A stretch of 64,000 nt of DNA from Dyadobacter psychrotolerans (GCF_004349265.1 NZ_SMFL01000005.1:372301-436300), one strand, 5' to 3'; counted from the stretch's first letter, positions 36,693-46,043 are shown. The notes: generated from the letters alone by a model not told the origin. Program-made: numbers and translations.

Positions 36693-39600
36693 TTAAAAGG
36701 TAAAGTTTGCGCCCAGAATTAAGGTAGTAGGAATCGTGTAGGCGCTGTTCTGGGATCCGGTGCGCTCAGGTAAGCTCAGCATTTTGTTGGTTACATATCC
36801 CAGATTTTGTCCTGTCACAGTGAAGGTCAGTCCGGCGATTTTTGCTTTTTGAATAAGCGCCGAAGGTACCGTGTAGCTCAGTGAAACCTCTCGGAAAGCC
36901 AGGTATGAAGAGTTTACCCAAAACATGCTGCTGGGGCGGTCAAAGTTTTTCGAATTCAGCTGGTCAGCCCAGGTGTATCTTGGGTATTTTGCATCCGGGT
37001 TCTCAGGTGTCCAGGTATCCTTCACAGCATCGGTGATGTTGAATTCCCCCTGAAAACTTCCAAGCGACCACATTTGCTGGAAATCCATTTGTTTGTGTCC
37101 CAATGCAAAATCCATTCTTGCAAAAAGAGAAAGGTTTTTCCAGCGAACCGTTGTGTTAAATCCGCCGGTCCATCTCGGGATCGTGCGTCCCAGCGAAACC
37201 ATATCACGTGTGTCAATCGTATCGTTCTGATCCAGATCTTTCCACATCATATCACCCAGCTGGGTTGAGATATAAGTCGTTCTGTTCAGGTTTTTAGAAG
37301 TGATCAGTGCTGCGCTGGCCACGCGTTTTCCGGCGGAGGCTCCGTACTGCACCTCACCGGCAGCGATGTCTATTTTGTTGTATTTGGCAAGATCTTCACC
37401 ATTTCGGATGATGCCTTCACTTACATAGCCAAAAATCTGACCATATTCCTGTCCTTCCTGTAAACCGCCAACCCAGATGACCTGGCCTGATTTTGGATCA
37501 TAAACCCGCTGTCCGCCTTGTCTGTTATTTTCATTTCCGTTAAAAGGAAGTTTCAAAATCATGTTTTTATTCCAGGCTGCATTTGCTCCAATCTGAACTG
37601 TAAAATCAGTTTTTTGAACTGCTTTAAATACACCCTCTAGCTCGACGCCACGGTTACGCATGCTGCCATTGTTTGTGCGGATGCTTGAAATTCCCGCAGA
37701 AGTGGGAAGGATCACACTGGCGATTTTGTCTGTCGTGATCCGGTTGTAAACAGCGATGTTAGTCGTGATTCTATTGTTGAAAAATCCCATTTCTACACCG
37801 GCCTCAACGGTATTACTTTTTTCCCATTTCAGATTTGGATTGGCAATTCCCGTTTGCAGAAAGCCGATTGTGCCGTTGTAGGCTGTTTGTGAACCGTAAG
37901 ATCCCTGCAGTTCGTAGATGCCGATGCCGTTATTGGTGCCGATTCCGATATTTCCGTTTTTACCATAACTCGCTCTCACCTTCATAAACGAAAGCCACTT
38001 CTGGGTTGCCGCCATGAAATTTTCTTTGTGCAAAAGCCAGCCTGCCGAAAATGCCGGGAAGGTTCCAAACTGGTTATCGCCGATCAGCCGTGAATAACCA
38101 TCGCGTCTCACAGTAAAAGAAGCCAGGTATTTTCCATCGTAATCATAATTTAGCCTGCCGAAGGTGGAAATGATCCGCTCCTGGCTGTGATAGGAATCGA
38201 CGGTTCTGGTGTTGGCATCATTAACAGTGAGCGCCAGATCCTGGAAATCATCTGTCGGGGCGAGTTTACCGCCGGCACCAAAACCTTTGTTGGCTTCGTC
38301 ATAATATTCAAAGCCCGCCATGGCATCAATGCTGTTTTTACCCAGGAAATCCTTTTTGTAGTTTAAAATCGCGTTATAGGTCTGGCGGATCGTCCGGTCA
38401 AAACTTGCAGAACTTGCCCGGTCACGGTTCCAGCCTGTGTTTGGGTTGGTAAGGCTCATAATCCCGATCCTGAAATCTTTGTTAAAGGACTCAGCAGTCG
38501 ACTCGTCATACATCAGGATTCCACCCATTTTAAAGAACAAATCCTTAAAAAGATCCACGCGGAAAGATTGTCCCAGTGTGAATTTATCCGACTGATTGTT
38601 TCTTTTATATTTATCAATGTTGATAGCCGGGTTTCCGTCGCTGGCATCACGTCCCAAAATCAGCTCTCCTTTTGCATTTGTTCCGCGCATGGTCGGCGGG
38701 GCAGAAAGCATTCGTCCCCAATAGTTGGCTTCTCCGTTCTGCAAAGACTGATCGCGCCAGTTGGCTCTGGCAAAAGCCAGACTGCTTTCAGATTTAAGCC
38801 AGCTTTTGATCTTGTAGTCTCCGTTAAGTGTAAAGGTAAGACGGCGGTAAAAGGTGCCGAGCGACAAACCATCTTCATTGTAATATCCCAGGTTGGCATA
38901 GTATCCTCCCTTTTCATTTCCACCGTTCATGCCAATGTTGTAATCCTGAGAAATGGCCGGCGACTTAAATGCATAATCTCCGTAATTGAAGTCCTTGTAA
39001 ATCAGATCTGCATTTGTTCCGTTTGGATCGTAAGCGCCTGCTGCATTGGTTTTCACAGGATCTTTCATGGTTCTCCATCCGTCAGTGCTGTTGAGAAGCT
39101 CGCGGTTTTCGTCTGTCAGCCGCATCGTGCTCCATATCGCGCGCGAATCATAATTGCCATCCAGAACAGCTCCGCTGGCATCTTTATATAAATTCCCGGT
39201 GCCTCGCGGACCTACTCCGCTTAAAAGAGAAGAAGTGGTTGTTCCGTTTTTGATCGCTTCCAAAACGCCAAGGCGGGTCCAGTGAATGTAATCCTCAGCG
39301 TTGACAAAATTGTAAGGAACATTCAAAAAGTTAATGCCCGTTTTTGCTTTAAATGTAATGGATGAAGAACCTGATTTTCCTCTTTTTGAAGTGATCAGAA
39401 TAACACCGTTGCTTGCGCGCGCTCCGTAAATCGCTGTCGCAGAAGCATCTTTTAAAACTTCCATGCTTTCGATATCATCCGGGTTAATGTCGCTTAAAGA
39501 ACCGCGTACCTGGCCGTCAACGACAATCAGCGGACTTCCGCTTCCGTCAAAGTTTGTTCCGCCGCGAAGGGTAATCGAAGGCAAAGAACCCGGCCGCCCG

Positions 39601-40079
39601 GTAGCCGTCGAAACACGCAGACCGGCAATGGTTCCGGCCAACGCCTGAGCGGGGTTGGAGCGCAGACCTGTTTCGAGCACCTTTGAATCCAGTTTGGCAA
39701 TTGATGAGGTGATTCTGGTTCTGCTGCTGGACCCGTAGCCGGTAACAACTACTTCATTCAGCGCTGATACATCCGGTTTAAGAAAAATATCAAGCGTTGC
39801 AGAGCTGCCTGCCGGAACTTCCTGCATTACATAACCTATCATTCTGAACTGGACCACATCTGTGCCGGTCACGATAATGGAATAGTCACCTTCCAATGAA
39901 GTCTCCACGGCAACACTTTTTCCTTTTAACAAAACAGTCACGTTCGGCAAAGGCATTTTGTCATCATCGGACAGCACCTTGCCGGTGAGCGTTCTGCCAG
40001 GCTGCGCATGCAAAAGCGTAACCAGAAAGATCCCGGTCAGACTTAACAGCAATTTTAAACAGGTAAGATTTGAATTCAT
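36693..40079 (-). CDS. SusC-family TonB-dependent transporter of the sialic acid operon (NanO-like)
   Basis: 1128 residues. Signal peptide (about 1-25), a carboxypeptidase-like domain (about 30-105), a TonB-box-like NEVVVTGYG near residue 110, the plug (ATAIYGARASNGVILITSKRG) and a large barrel ending GANFTF. It should bring sialic acid or sialo-oligosaccharide across the outer membrane. As the first gene of a seven-gene operon it starts 22 bp from a 17-bp dyad that abuts a -7-like element. The specificity is inferred entirely from the operon. Confidence 0.93.
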   Translation of the reverse strand: MNSNLTCLKLLLSLTGIFLVTLLHAQPGRTLTGKVLSDDDKMPLPNVTVLLKGKSVAVETSLEGDYSIIVTGTDVVQFRMIGYVMQEVPAGSSATLDIFLKPDVSALNEVVVTGYGSSSRTRITSSIAKLDSKVLETGLRSNPAQALAGTIAGLRVSTATGRPGSLPSITLRGGTNFDGSGSPLIVVDGQVRGSLSDINPDDIESMEVLKDASATAIYGARASNGVILITSKRGKSGSSSITFKAKTGINFLNVPYNFVNAEDYIHWTRLGVLEAIKNGTTTSSLLSGVGPRGTGNLYKDASGAVLDGNYDSRAIWSTMRLTDENRELLNSTDGWRTMKDPVKTNAAGAYDPNGTNADLIYKDFNYGDYAFKSPAISQDYNIGMNGGNEKGGYYANLGYYNEDGLSLGTFYRRLTFTLNGDYKIKSWLKSESSLAFARANWRDQSLQNGEANYWGRMLSAPPTMRGTNAKGELILGRDASDGNPAINIDKYKRNNQSDKFTLGQSFRVDLFKDLFFKMGGILMYDESTAESFNKDFRIGIMSLTNPNTGWNRDRASSASFDRTIRQTYNAILNYKKDFLGKNSIDAMAGFEYYDEANKGFGAGGKLAPTDDFQDLALTVNDANTRTVDSYHSQERIISTFGRLNYDYDGKYLASFTVRRDGYSRLIGDNQFGTFPAFSAGWLLHKENFMAATQKWLSFMKVRASYGKNGNIGIGTNNGIGIYELQGSYGSQTAYNGTIGFLQTGIANPNLKWEKSNTVEAGVEMGFFNNRITTNIAVYNRITTDKIASVILPTSAGISSIRTNNGSMRNRGVELEGVFKAVQKTDFTVQIGANAAWNKNMILKLPFNGNENNRQGGQRVYDPKSGQVIWVGGLQEGQEYGQIFGYVSEGIIRNGEDLAKYNKIDIAAGEVQYGASAGKRVASAALITSKNLNRTTYISTQLGDMMWKDLDQNDTIDTRDMVSLGRTIPRWTGGFNTTVRWKNLSLFARMDFALGHKQMDFQQMWSLGSFQGEFNITDAVKDTWTPENPDAKYPRYTWADQLNSKNFDRPSSMFWVNSSYLAFREVSLSYTVPSALIQKAKIAGLTFTVTGQNLGYVTNKMLSLPERTGSQNSAYTIPTTLILGANFTF

Positions 40080-40100
40080 AAAGAGGTAAAGGATTAATGT

Positions 40101-40117
40101 ATTATGTATAACATAAT
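40101..40117. promoter_or_regulatory. Candidate GntR operator O1 near susC start
   Basis: A perfect dyad, ATTATGT-ATA-ACATAAT, with the GT-N3-AC core seen in operators of FadR-subfamily GntR regulators. It lies just downstream of the proposed -7 element of the susC promoter, where bound repressor would cover the transcription start. Confidence 0.65.
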
Positions 40118-40124
40118 AAAGGTA
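40117..40124 (-). promoter_or_regulatory. Candidate -7 element of the nan operon promoter
   Basis: Read on the minus strand this is TACCTTTA, one base from the Bacteroidota consensus TAnnTTTG. A CTTGC stretch about 20 bp upstream (40145-40149) could serve as a weak -33 element. Transcription would start within operator O1 and give a short leader before susC. Confidence 0.45.
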
Positions 40125-40142
40125 GAAGTTTTAGTTTGTTGA

Positions 40143-40159
40143 TTGCAAGCATCTTGCAA
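40143..40159. promoter_or_regulatory. Second 17-bp dyad of different sequence in the nan control region
   Basis: TTGCAAG-CAT-CTTGCAA, a perfect dyad with the same 7-3-7 layout as O1 but another sequence. Its centre is 42 bp from that of O1, about four helical turns, and it overlaps the likely -33 position of the susC promoter. It may bind a different regulator, for example one for carbon catabolite control. Confidence 0.45.
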
Positions 40160-40224
40160 AAAATATTTTTTGAATCTTTTTCCGGGCACTGGAAAATGAG
40201 TTGAATATTTGAAGAAAACATTCA

Positions 40225-40241
40225 TTTTTGTACAACATAAT
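40225..40241. promoter_or_regulatory. Candidate GntR operator O2 before the regulator gene
   Basis: TTTTTGTACAACATAAT matches O1 at 14 of 17 positions and keeps the GT-N3-AC core. It ends 14 bp upstream of the regulator ATG, which suggests autoregulation. Confidence 0.55.
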
Positions 40242-40255
40242 ACTTTCCCAATCAC

Positions 40256-40957
40256 ATGGCAGATTTGTTCCAGGGCATAAAATCGATTGATACAAGCTCG
40301 CTTGTGGACAAGGTTGAAAGCAACCTGATTGAATTGTTTATAGAAAAAGAATTTAAGGTCGGCGATTCAATCCCAAAGGAACTGGAGCTTGCCCAGTCAT
40401 TGGGTGTGAGCCGGACGGTTGTTCGCGAGGCTATGCTCCGCCTTCGGCTAATGGGACTGGTCGAATCCAAAAAACACAGGGGGGCGGTTATCACCAGTCC
40501 GGATCTGGTATCGGTACTGGAAAAAAGTATGAACCCCAAGATTCTGAATGGAGAAACGCTGAAAGAAATATTCGAAATGCGGCTTTCACTTGAAATCGGG
40601 ATGGCCGATTTTATCATGGAGCGGGTAACGCCGGAAGATATTGAAGCGTTAAAGGATCTGATTAAAAATGAGCCTTCACTTTCAGACAGGATGCTTTTTC
40701 AGATTGAACATGAAATTGCTTTTCATGGCAAGTTATATGAGATTACCAGAAATGAAACTATGAAAAAGTTTCAGAAGCTGCTGTTGCCTGTTTTTGATTA
40801 TGTACATAAAAGCGGTTTGCTGAAAAAAATGCCTGTAAACCGCAATTATGTTTCGCATCAGGGCATTGTAGAAATCATTGAAAACGGCAACTCGGAGAAA
40901 CTGCGTAATGCAATGAGGAGTCATCTGGAAAATCATTTCGCCAGGTTGTTTGAATAA
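40256..40957 (+). CDS. FadR-subfamily GntR transcriptional regulator of the nan operon
   Basis: 233 residues. A winged helix-turn-helix (about 14-80, IPKELELAQSLGVSRTVVREAMLRLRLMGLV) precedes an all-helical FCD ligand domain. The FCD metal/ligand residues are visible: HEIAFHGKLYE, SHQGIVEII and RSHLENHF. E. coli NanR belongs to the same subfamily. The gene is divergent from susC of the sialic acid operon, and related 17-bp dyads flank both starts, so it most likely represses the operon and itself until sialic acid or a breakdown product binds. The ligand is inferred. Confidence 0.92.
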   Translation: MADLFQGIKSIDTSSLVDKVESNLIELFIEKEFKVGDSIPKELELAQSLGVSRTVVREAMLRLRLMGLVESKKHRGAVITSPDLVSVLEKSMNPKILNGETLKEIFEMRLSLEIGMADFIMERVTPEDIEALKDLIKNEPSLSDRMLFQIEHEIAFHGKLYEITRNETMKKFQKLLLPVFDYVHKSGLLKKMPVNRNYVSHQGIVEIIENGNSEKLRNAMRSHLENHFARLFE

Positions 40958-41007
40958 AACAAATAATGCACTGGCTTGTGCTGTGCACATATTTAAAGTA
41001 AAGGCTT

Positions 41008-41352
41008 ATGGAAAGAAATATTGTTATACGTCTGCGCCACTGGGTTTATGTCAATGAAACCAAGTTTTTTGGTCCGGGACGTTATGAGCTTTTGGAAGGC
41101 ATTCAGCAAACCGGCTCGATTGCCAAGGCCGCCAAGGAAATGGGGCTGTCTTATAAAAAAGCGTGGGCGATGGTGGATGCGATGAATACTTTGGGACAAA
41201 AACCTTATGTGGTAACGCAAAAAGGCGGATCAAAGGGTGGCGGAACGATCCTTACCGAAACAGGGAAAGATGTTCTGACTGCCTACAAAAAGCTAAATGA
41301 AAAGCTGCTGGCCGTTGTCGAGGCCGAACGTGAGCTTCTGACGCTTATTTAA
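41008..41352 (+). CDS. ModE-like winged-helix (LysR-type HTH) protein
   Basis: 114 residues corresponding to the N-terminal DNA-binding half of ModE: GPGRYELLEGIQQTGSIAKAAKEMGLSYKKAWAMVDAMN. The TOBE molybdate-binding domains of E. coli ModE are absent, as in many stand-alone members of this family. Such proteins regulate molybdate uptake or molybdenum-enzyme genes. It precedes a Moco-fold protein gene by about 160 bp, which supports a molybdenum connection. How it would sense the metal without TOBE domains is unclear. Confidence 0.85.
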   Translation: MERNIVIRLRHWVYVNETKFFGPGRYELLEGIQQTGSIAKAAKEMGLSYKKAWAMVDAMNTLGQKPYVVTQKGGSKGGGTILTETGKDVLTAYKKLNEKLLAVVEAERELLTLI

Positions 41353-41514
41353 GATTTTTTTTTGGAAATGATCTTTCTTTAAATGCACTGTTTATATTTG
41401 CGATATAGCTGGTTGAATATATCGTTTAAGGACTACCGACTGTTTTGTCCATCCTGATAGTAAAATGTCCAGCCCGGCATCAGCTGATTTTTTTAATCGT
41501 TTTATCCTGAACAG

Positions 41515-42027
41515 ATGCGCAGTTTTAAACTTAATTTCCGGAAAATGGCAATGATCTCGTCATTGGCTGTATTTCTTTCCCAATCCTGTTTTTCTCAAAA
41601 TACCGCTTCACTTTCCATCACCGGCGAAGTTGCAGCGCCATTGGAGATAAAAATGCAGGATCTGGCCGCCTACAAACAAGTAAGTCAGAAAGTAAAAGAC
41701 CGTGATGGTAAAGAACATGAATTTAAGGGTGTGGCATTGATCGACCTGCTGCAAAAAGCGGGCGTGACAACCGGTGCTAAACTTCGCGGCGAGAATCTTG
41801 CCAAATATATTCTGATCACTGCTGCGGATGGTTATGAAGTGATCTATTCGCTCGCTGAGGTTGATCCTGAATTTACTGATGAGCTCATCCTGTTGGCAAC
41901 AGAAAAAGATGGTCAGCCGCTGCCTTCCGGTGAAGGACCATTTAGAATCATTGCCCAACATGATAAAAAACCAGCCAGATGGATCCGGGAAGTCCGTTCA
42001 ATAAAAGTGGTTTTTGCAAAGAACTGA
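41515..42027 (+). CDS. Exported small Moco-fold (sulfite-oxidase-like, PF00174) protein without ligand Cys
   Basis: 170 residues with a signal peptide (about 1-28). The mature part matches the oxidoreductase molybdopterin-binding fold: LSITGEVAAPLEIKMQDLAAY, FKGVALIDLLQKAG, ITAADGYEVIYSLAEV and GPFRIIAQHDKKPARWIREV. The only cysteine is at residue 25, within the signal sequence, so the usual Mo-ligating cysteine is missing. It may bind a pterin or other ligand without catalysis, or act as a partner protein. It follows the ModE-like gene and precedes a DUF1543 gene. Confidence 0.75.
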   Translation: MRSFKLNFRKMAMISSLAVFLSQSCFSQNTASLSITGEVAAPLEIKMQDLAAYKQVSQKVKDRDGKEHEFKGVALIDLLQKAGVTTGAKLRGENLAKYILITAADGYEVIYSLAEVDPEFTDELILLATEKDGQPLPSGEGPFRIIAQHDKKPARWIREVRSIKVVFAKN

Positions 42028-42083
42028 GGCTTATAATTTGAAGGCAGCTAAAAGTTTTGATCTTTGTCTAAAATCAAAATCTG

Positions 42084-42656
42084 ATGCAGGAGCTTAAATT
42101 GTTTATGGTCTTACTCGGCTGTCGTCCGCCGGGCAGACATACCGAGCAGCACGATATCTTCTTTGGAATCGCAGAATCTTTGTCAGCACTTGTGCCTGCT
42201 ATGAAAGCATTCTGGCGTGAGGCTGCCCAAAAAATACATATTGACGCCTGGCGGGAAGTAAATCTGGTAGATGGCTATCGGGTAAAGGTTTCGGTGAGAC
42301 AGGACATTTTCAAAATGCCTGGACATAAAGAACAGCGTTTATTCTTCGTCAATCTGGGTGGTTACCAGCCCGGCAAGTTTGAAGAGCAGCATCACACGAT
42401 TTTAACTGTCCAGCCAAACCGCGCTTTGGCTATTCAGCAGGCAAAGGCAACACTGTTTTTTAAAAATAATCATTTTGGGAAGGCAGTTTCACACATAGAT
42501 GACAAGTATGGCATTGACGTCGATGAGCTCTATGATATTGAAGAAATTCTGCCTGCGGCTCACAAATCCGCCTATATGATTGAGTTGATTCCCACAGAAA
42601 ATTCCTTAGAAGATGAAATCCATCTGGGGTATCTTAAATTAAGTGCGCTTAAATAA
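42084..42656 (+). CDS. DUF1543 domain-containing protein
   Basis: 190 residues, cytoplasmic. The family opening LFMVLLGCRPPGRHTEQHDIFFGIA is clear, and a second similar half follows (FFVNLGGYQPGKFEEQHHTILTV), so the protein is an internal duplication of one domain. DUF1543 has no established biochemical function. It starts 57 bp after the Moco-fold gene and could be in the same transcript. Confidence 0.85.
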   Translation: MQELKLFMVLLGCRPPGRHTEQHDIFFGIAESLSALVPAMKAFWREAAQKIHIDAWREVNLVDGYRVKVSVRQDIFKMPGHKEQRLFFVNLGGYQPGKFEEQHHTILTVQPNRALAIQQAKATLFFKNNHFGKAVSHIDDKYGIDVDELYDIEEILPAAHKSAYMIELIPTENSLEDEIHLGYLKLSALK

Positions 42657-42751
42657 CGATGAAACAAAAAAGCTCCGGAATATCTGTAATCCCGAAGCTC
42701 ATTGACTTTAAGTTTGTAAACGACTGAAAACGGTTTACTTTGAAATTAACA

Positions 42752-43525
42752 CTAGTAGCTGTAACGGATCATTCCGGGAACCATCGCGCAAAGAAGTGGA
42801 TTGCTCACCTTGGTCTGCTGGGTGAGCAACCGTCCCTGATCGTCATAACGTCTTTCTATCAAGGCAACCTGCTCTTTTGAGCTGGCAACATATTCGCCGA
42901 TCTGACGCAGGTTTCCTGAGAAAAGATGCTCAAAAGATCTCATCTCTTTACCCGTAGGATCATAATAAGTCTCACGGGTCAATACATCGTTTTTGTAAGT
43001 ATAGCCAATCCGGTAGCTGAGCTTGTTTTGCATATCGTACGAGCTCTGGCTTGTCTTTTTGCCGTTTTCAAATAGGTAGGTGATCTCTCCGGTAGCAACT
43101 CTCCGGTCAGGGTATTTAAAATTGGAAAACATCTTCTCTGAGTGAAGAACGCCGTTTTTATATTCAAATTCCGATTCACTGCCAATCTCAAACCCAGTGC
43201 CCTGATAGATTTTATGGTAGGAAATTTTGTTAGTGAGCTGACCGGAGGCATTATAAATTAAATCCGTGTAATTCAAATTCTCCAGTTTACCAATCGCAGT
43301 GCGGGAGTAGTAGTTAATGCGCGTTAGTTTTCCGGAAGCATTGTACAGATAAAGCTCTTCCTGAAAAGGATCATTACAGGCCGCATCGGTACAATACGTT
43401 TTTTTTGAGAACAGCGCTTCATCATTATATGCGAGTTTTGGCTCAACGCCAAATAGCGGGGCATCGACCGGTTTGCATGCCAGCCACAGTGGTAAGAAAA
43501 AAAGCAGGTATAGATTCTTTTTCAT
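42752..43525 (-). CDS. Hypothetical lipoprotein with RHS/YD-like strand repeats
   Basis: 257 residues. A lipoprotein signal ends at LACK (Cys about 17). The body is made of short tyrosine-rich strand repeats such as YLYNASGKLTRINYY, LIYNASGQLTNKISYH, EYKNGVLHSEKMF and YDDQGRLLTQQ, resembling YD/RHS or MORN-like antiparallel repeats found in many Bacteroidota surface lipoproteins. No function can be assigned. It is a single-gene unit convergent with the DUF1543 gene. Confidence 0.7.
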   Translation of the reverse strand: MKKNLYLLFFLPLWLACKPVDAPLFGVEPKLAYNDEALFSKKTYCTDAACNDPFQEELYLYNASGKLTRINYYSRTAIGKLENLNYTDLIYNASGQLTNKISYHKIYQGTGFEIGSESEFEYKNGVLHSEKMFSNFKYPDRRVATGEITYLFENGKKTSQSSYDMQNKLSYRIGYTYKNDVLTRETYYDPTGKEMRSFEHLFSGNLRQIGEYVASSKEQVALIERRYDDQGRLLTQQTKVSNPLLCAMVPGMIRYSY

Positions 43526-43721
43526 GGTTTTTGGTTTAGATTTATTTCAGGATCAAATCGGTGACAAAATGGTTGGAACCAGCTCTGATTTTATTTGCAT
43601 TTTATGACATTAACGGGATTAAATTTCACAAGTTGTTTTAATTACCAATATACAAAGCTTAATAAATCTAAAATACCTAATTTCGGACAGCAAATAAATC
43701 CGCAACTGCCAACCGCTGTTT

Positions 43722-46043
43722 ATGAAACATTTTACCGTCATTTTTCTGCTGCTCGTGTTCGTTTCTCCCATTTTTGCGCAGAAGACTGCACTAACTGCAG
43801 AAGACTACAAAAGGGCTGAAAGTTTTCTTGCCTACAACACACAAAAATATATTGATAATGCAGTGGGCCGTCCCACCTGGTTTGCCGGCGACCGCTTCTG
43901 GTACCGCAAACTGACGCCTCAGGGAAGCGAGTTTATTTTAGTCAATGCGGCAAAAGGTACGAAGGCAGCAGCATTCAACCAACAAAAACTGGCCGCATCG
44001 CTTTCAGCTGTCAGCGGAAAAAACTACACGGCCTTTATGCTTCCGTTTGAAAGTTTTACTTATTCTGCTGATGATAAATTTGTTTCTTTTAGTGACGGGA
44101 GCAAACAGTGGAAAGCGGATTTGAAAACCTACGAGGTAATGGAGGACTCCGATGCAAAACCGAAGCCGGCAGGCAGGAATTTTTTTGGCGGGGGATTTTC
44201 TCCTGATGGCAAAAAAGCAGTTTTAATCAAAGATTACAACTTATGGGTCCGGGATGTTGCCAGCGGTAAGCTCACGCAGCTGACGACGGATGGCACAAAA
44301 GATTTTGGCTATGCGACAGACAATGCCGGCTGGAAACACAGCGACAGGGCCATTGCTAAGTGGTCTTCTGACTCGAAGAAAATATTTACCTTTCAGCAGG
44401 ATGAGCGTAAGGTAGGCGATATGTACCTGGTTACCACCAATGTGGGTCACCCGAAACTGGAGGCGTGGAAATACCCGCTGCCGGGTGATAGTATCGTAGC
44501 GATGCTGCACCGGGTAATCATTGAAGTGGAAACGCCTAAGGTAATACGTTTACAGATAGCACCTGACTTTCACCGAGCCACCCTGGGTGATGACATCAGC
44601 AGCGGAGGTGAGCTCAGTGATGCGGCATGGAGTGAGGATGGATCGCACATTGTCTTTGTTTCGACCTCAAGAGATCATAAAAACGAGAAAGTTCGCGTAG
44701 TTAACGCGGCAACCGGGGTAGTAAAGGAATTGTTTGAAGAAACATCGCCTACGCAGTTCGAGTCTGGGCAATATGGCATCAGCTGGCGTTATTTGTCAAA
44801 AGCAAAAGAACTGATCTGGTACTCCGAGAAAGATAACTGGGGGCATTTGTATCTGTATGATGCGGCGACAGGAAAGTTTAAAAATCAGATTACAAAGGGT
44901 GACTGGGTTGTAACACAGCTGATTAAAATCGATGAAAAAAACCGCGTTATCTATTTTATGGCCAACTCCAAAGAACCGGGCAATCCTTATTACAGCCATT
45001 TTTATAAAATTAACTACGACGGCAGCGGCCTTGCTTTGCTTACACCGGAAAAAGGCGTGCACTCCGTTTCACTGTCACCTTCAGAAAATTTCTTTACCGA
45101 CACCTATTCTGAACCCGATGTCGCTCCCGTTACTGTACTCCGCAACCTGAACGGTAAGCTGATCACCGAACTGGAAAAAACAGATGTTAGCCGTCTGAGA
45201 GCGGCAGGCTGGAAACCCCCAATTCCTTTTTCAACAAAGGCCCATGACGGCAAAACAGATGTTTATGGATTGATGTATACACCGGTGAATATGGATTCAA
45301 CCAAAAAATATCCGGTTGTCGACTATATTTATCCTGGCCCGCAGGGCGGCAGCGTACGTACCTGGGCCTTTAATCCCTCACGCCGCGATAATCAGGCGCT
45401 GGCAGAATTGGGTTTCATCGTTGTTGAGCTCGAAGGAACCAGCAACCCGCTCAGATCCAAAAGTTTTCATGATATGAGCTACGGCAATATGGCAGACAAT
45501 ACACTACCAGACCAGGTTTCAGCCATAAGGCAGCTTGCAGCAAAATATGCCTGGATTGATAGCAGCAGGGTAGGGATGCACGGACATTCAGGTGGTGGTT
45601 TTGCAACAGCCTGCGCGATGTTCATGTATCCGGATTTCTTTAAAGTGGGTATTTCAGAGTCAGGAAATCATGAAAACCGTAATTATGAGGACGACTGGGG
45701 CGAGCGCTATATTGGTCTGGACAAACAAAATGCAAAAGGTGTATCGATTTACGAAGCACAGGCAAACCAGGTTCATGCCAAAAAACTAAAAGGAAAACTC
45801 ATGATCGCGCATGGAATGATGGATGATAACGTTCCGCCATATAATTCCCTTTTGGTAATTGAAGCACTCGCAAAGGCCAATAAGGATTATGACCTGGTCA
45901 TTTTCCCAAACAGCCGCCACGGTTACGGAGCCTACGGGCCCTACATGATGCGCAAACGCTGGGATTATTTTGTCAAAAACCTGCTGGGCGTTGAACCGCC
46001 AAAGGAATATTTGTTTGGCAGTGGGTCGGATCCCAGGAATTAG
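43722..46043 (+). CDS. Dipeptidyl-peptidase IV-like serine peptidase (S9B)
   Basis: 773 residues, signal peptide (about 1-19, ending IFAQ). An eight-bladed propeller (about 60-500) precedes the alpha/beta-hydrolase domain. The catalytic triad is visible: Ser623 in GHSGGG, Asp701/702 in MMDDN and His733 in SRHGYGAYG. Such periplasmic enzymes release N-terminal dipeptides, mostly X-Pro, from peptides. It stands alone between oppositely oriented genes. Confidence 0.92.
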   Translation: MKHFTVIFLLLVFVSPIFAQKTALTAEDYKRAESFLAYNTQKYIDNAVGRPTWFAGDRFWYRKLTPQGSEFILVNAAKGTKAAAFNQQKLAASLSAVSGKNYTAFMLPFESFTYSADDKFVSFSDGSKQWKADLKTYEVMEDSDAKPKPAGRNFFGGGFSPDGKKAVLIKDYNLWVRDVASGKLTQLTTDGTKDFGYATDNAGWKHSDRAIAKWSSDSKKIFTFQQDERKVGDMYLVTTNVGHPKLEAWKYPLPGDSIVAMLHRVIIEVETPKVIRLQIAPDFHRATLGDDISSGGELSDAAWSEDGSHIVFVSTSRDHKNEKVRVVNAATGVVKELFEETSPTQFESGQYGISWRYLSKAKELIWYSEKDNWGHLYLYDAATGKFKNQITKGDWVVTQLIKIDEKNRVIYFMANSKEPGNPYYSHFYKINYDGSGLALLTPEKGVHSVSLSPSENFFTDTYSEPDVAPVTVLRNLNGKLITELEKTDVSRLRAAGWKPPIPFSTKAHDGKTDVYGLMYTPVNMDSTKKYPVVDYIYPGPQGGSVRTWAFNPSRRDNQALAELGFIVVELEGTSNPLRSKSFHDMSYGNMADNTLPDQVSAIRQLAAKYAWIDSSRVGMHGHSGGGFATACAMFMYPDFFKVGISESGNHENRNYEDDWGERYIGLDKQNAKGVSIYEAQANQVHAKKLKGKLMIAHGMMDDNVPPYNSLLVIEALAKANKDYDLVIFPNSRHGYGAYGPYMMRKRWDYFVKNLLGVEPPKEYLFGSGSDPRN

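Noticed and set aside
40143-40159. Reading the TTGCAAG dyad as a third GntR operator
   Set aside because: It shares the geometry but not the sequence or the GT-N3-AC core of O1 and O2, so it is listed as a separate site.
42667-42700. Possible terminator AGCTCCGG...CCGAAGCT after DUF1543
   Set aside because: The stem has an internal mismatch and no following T-run, so it is too weak to annotate.
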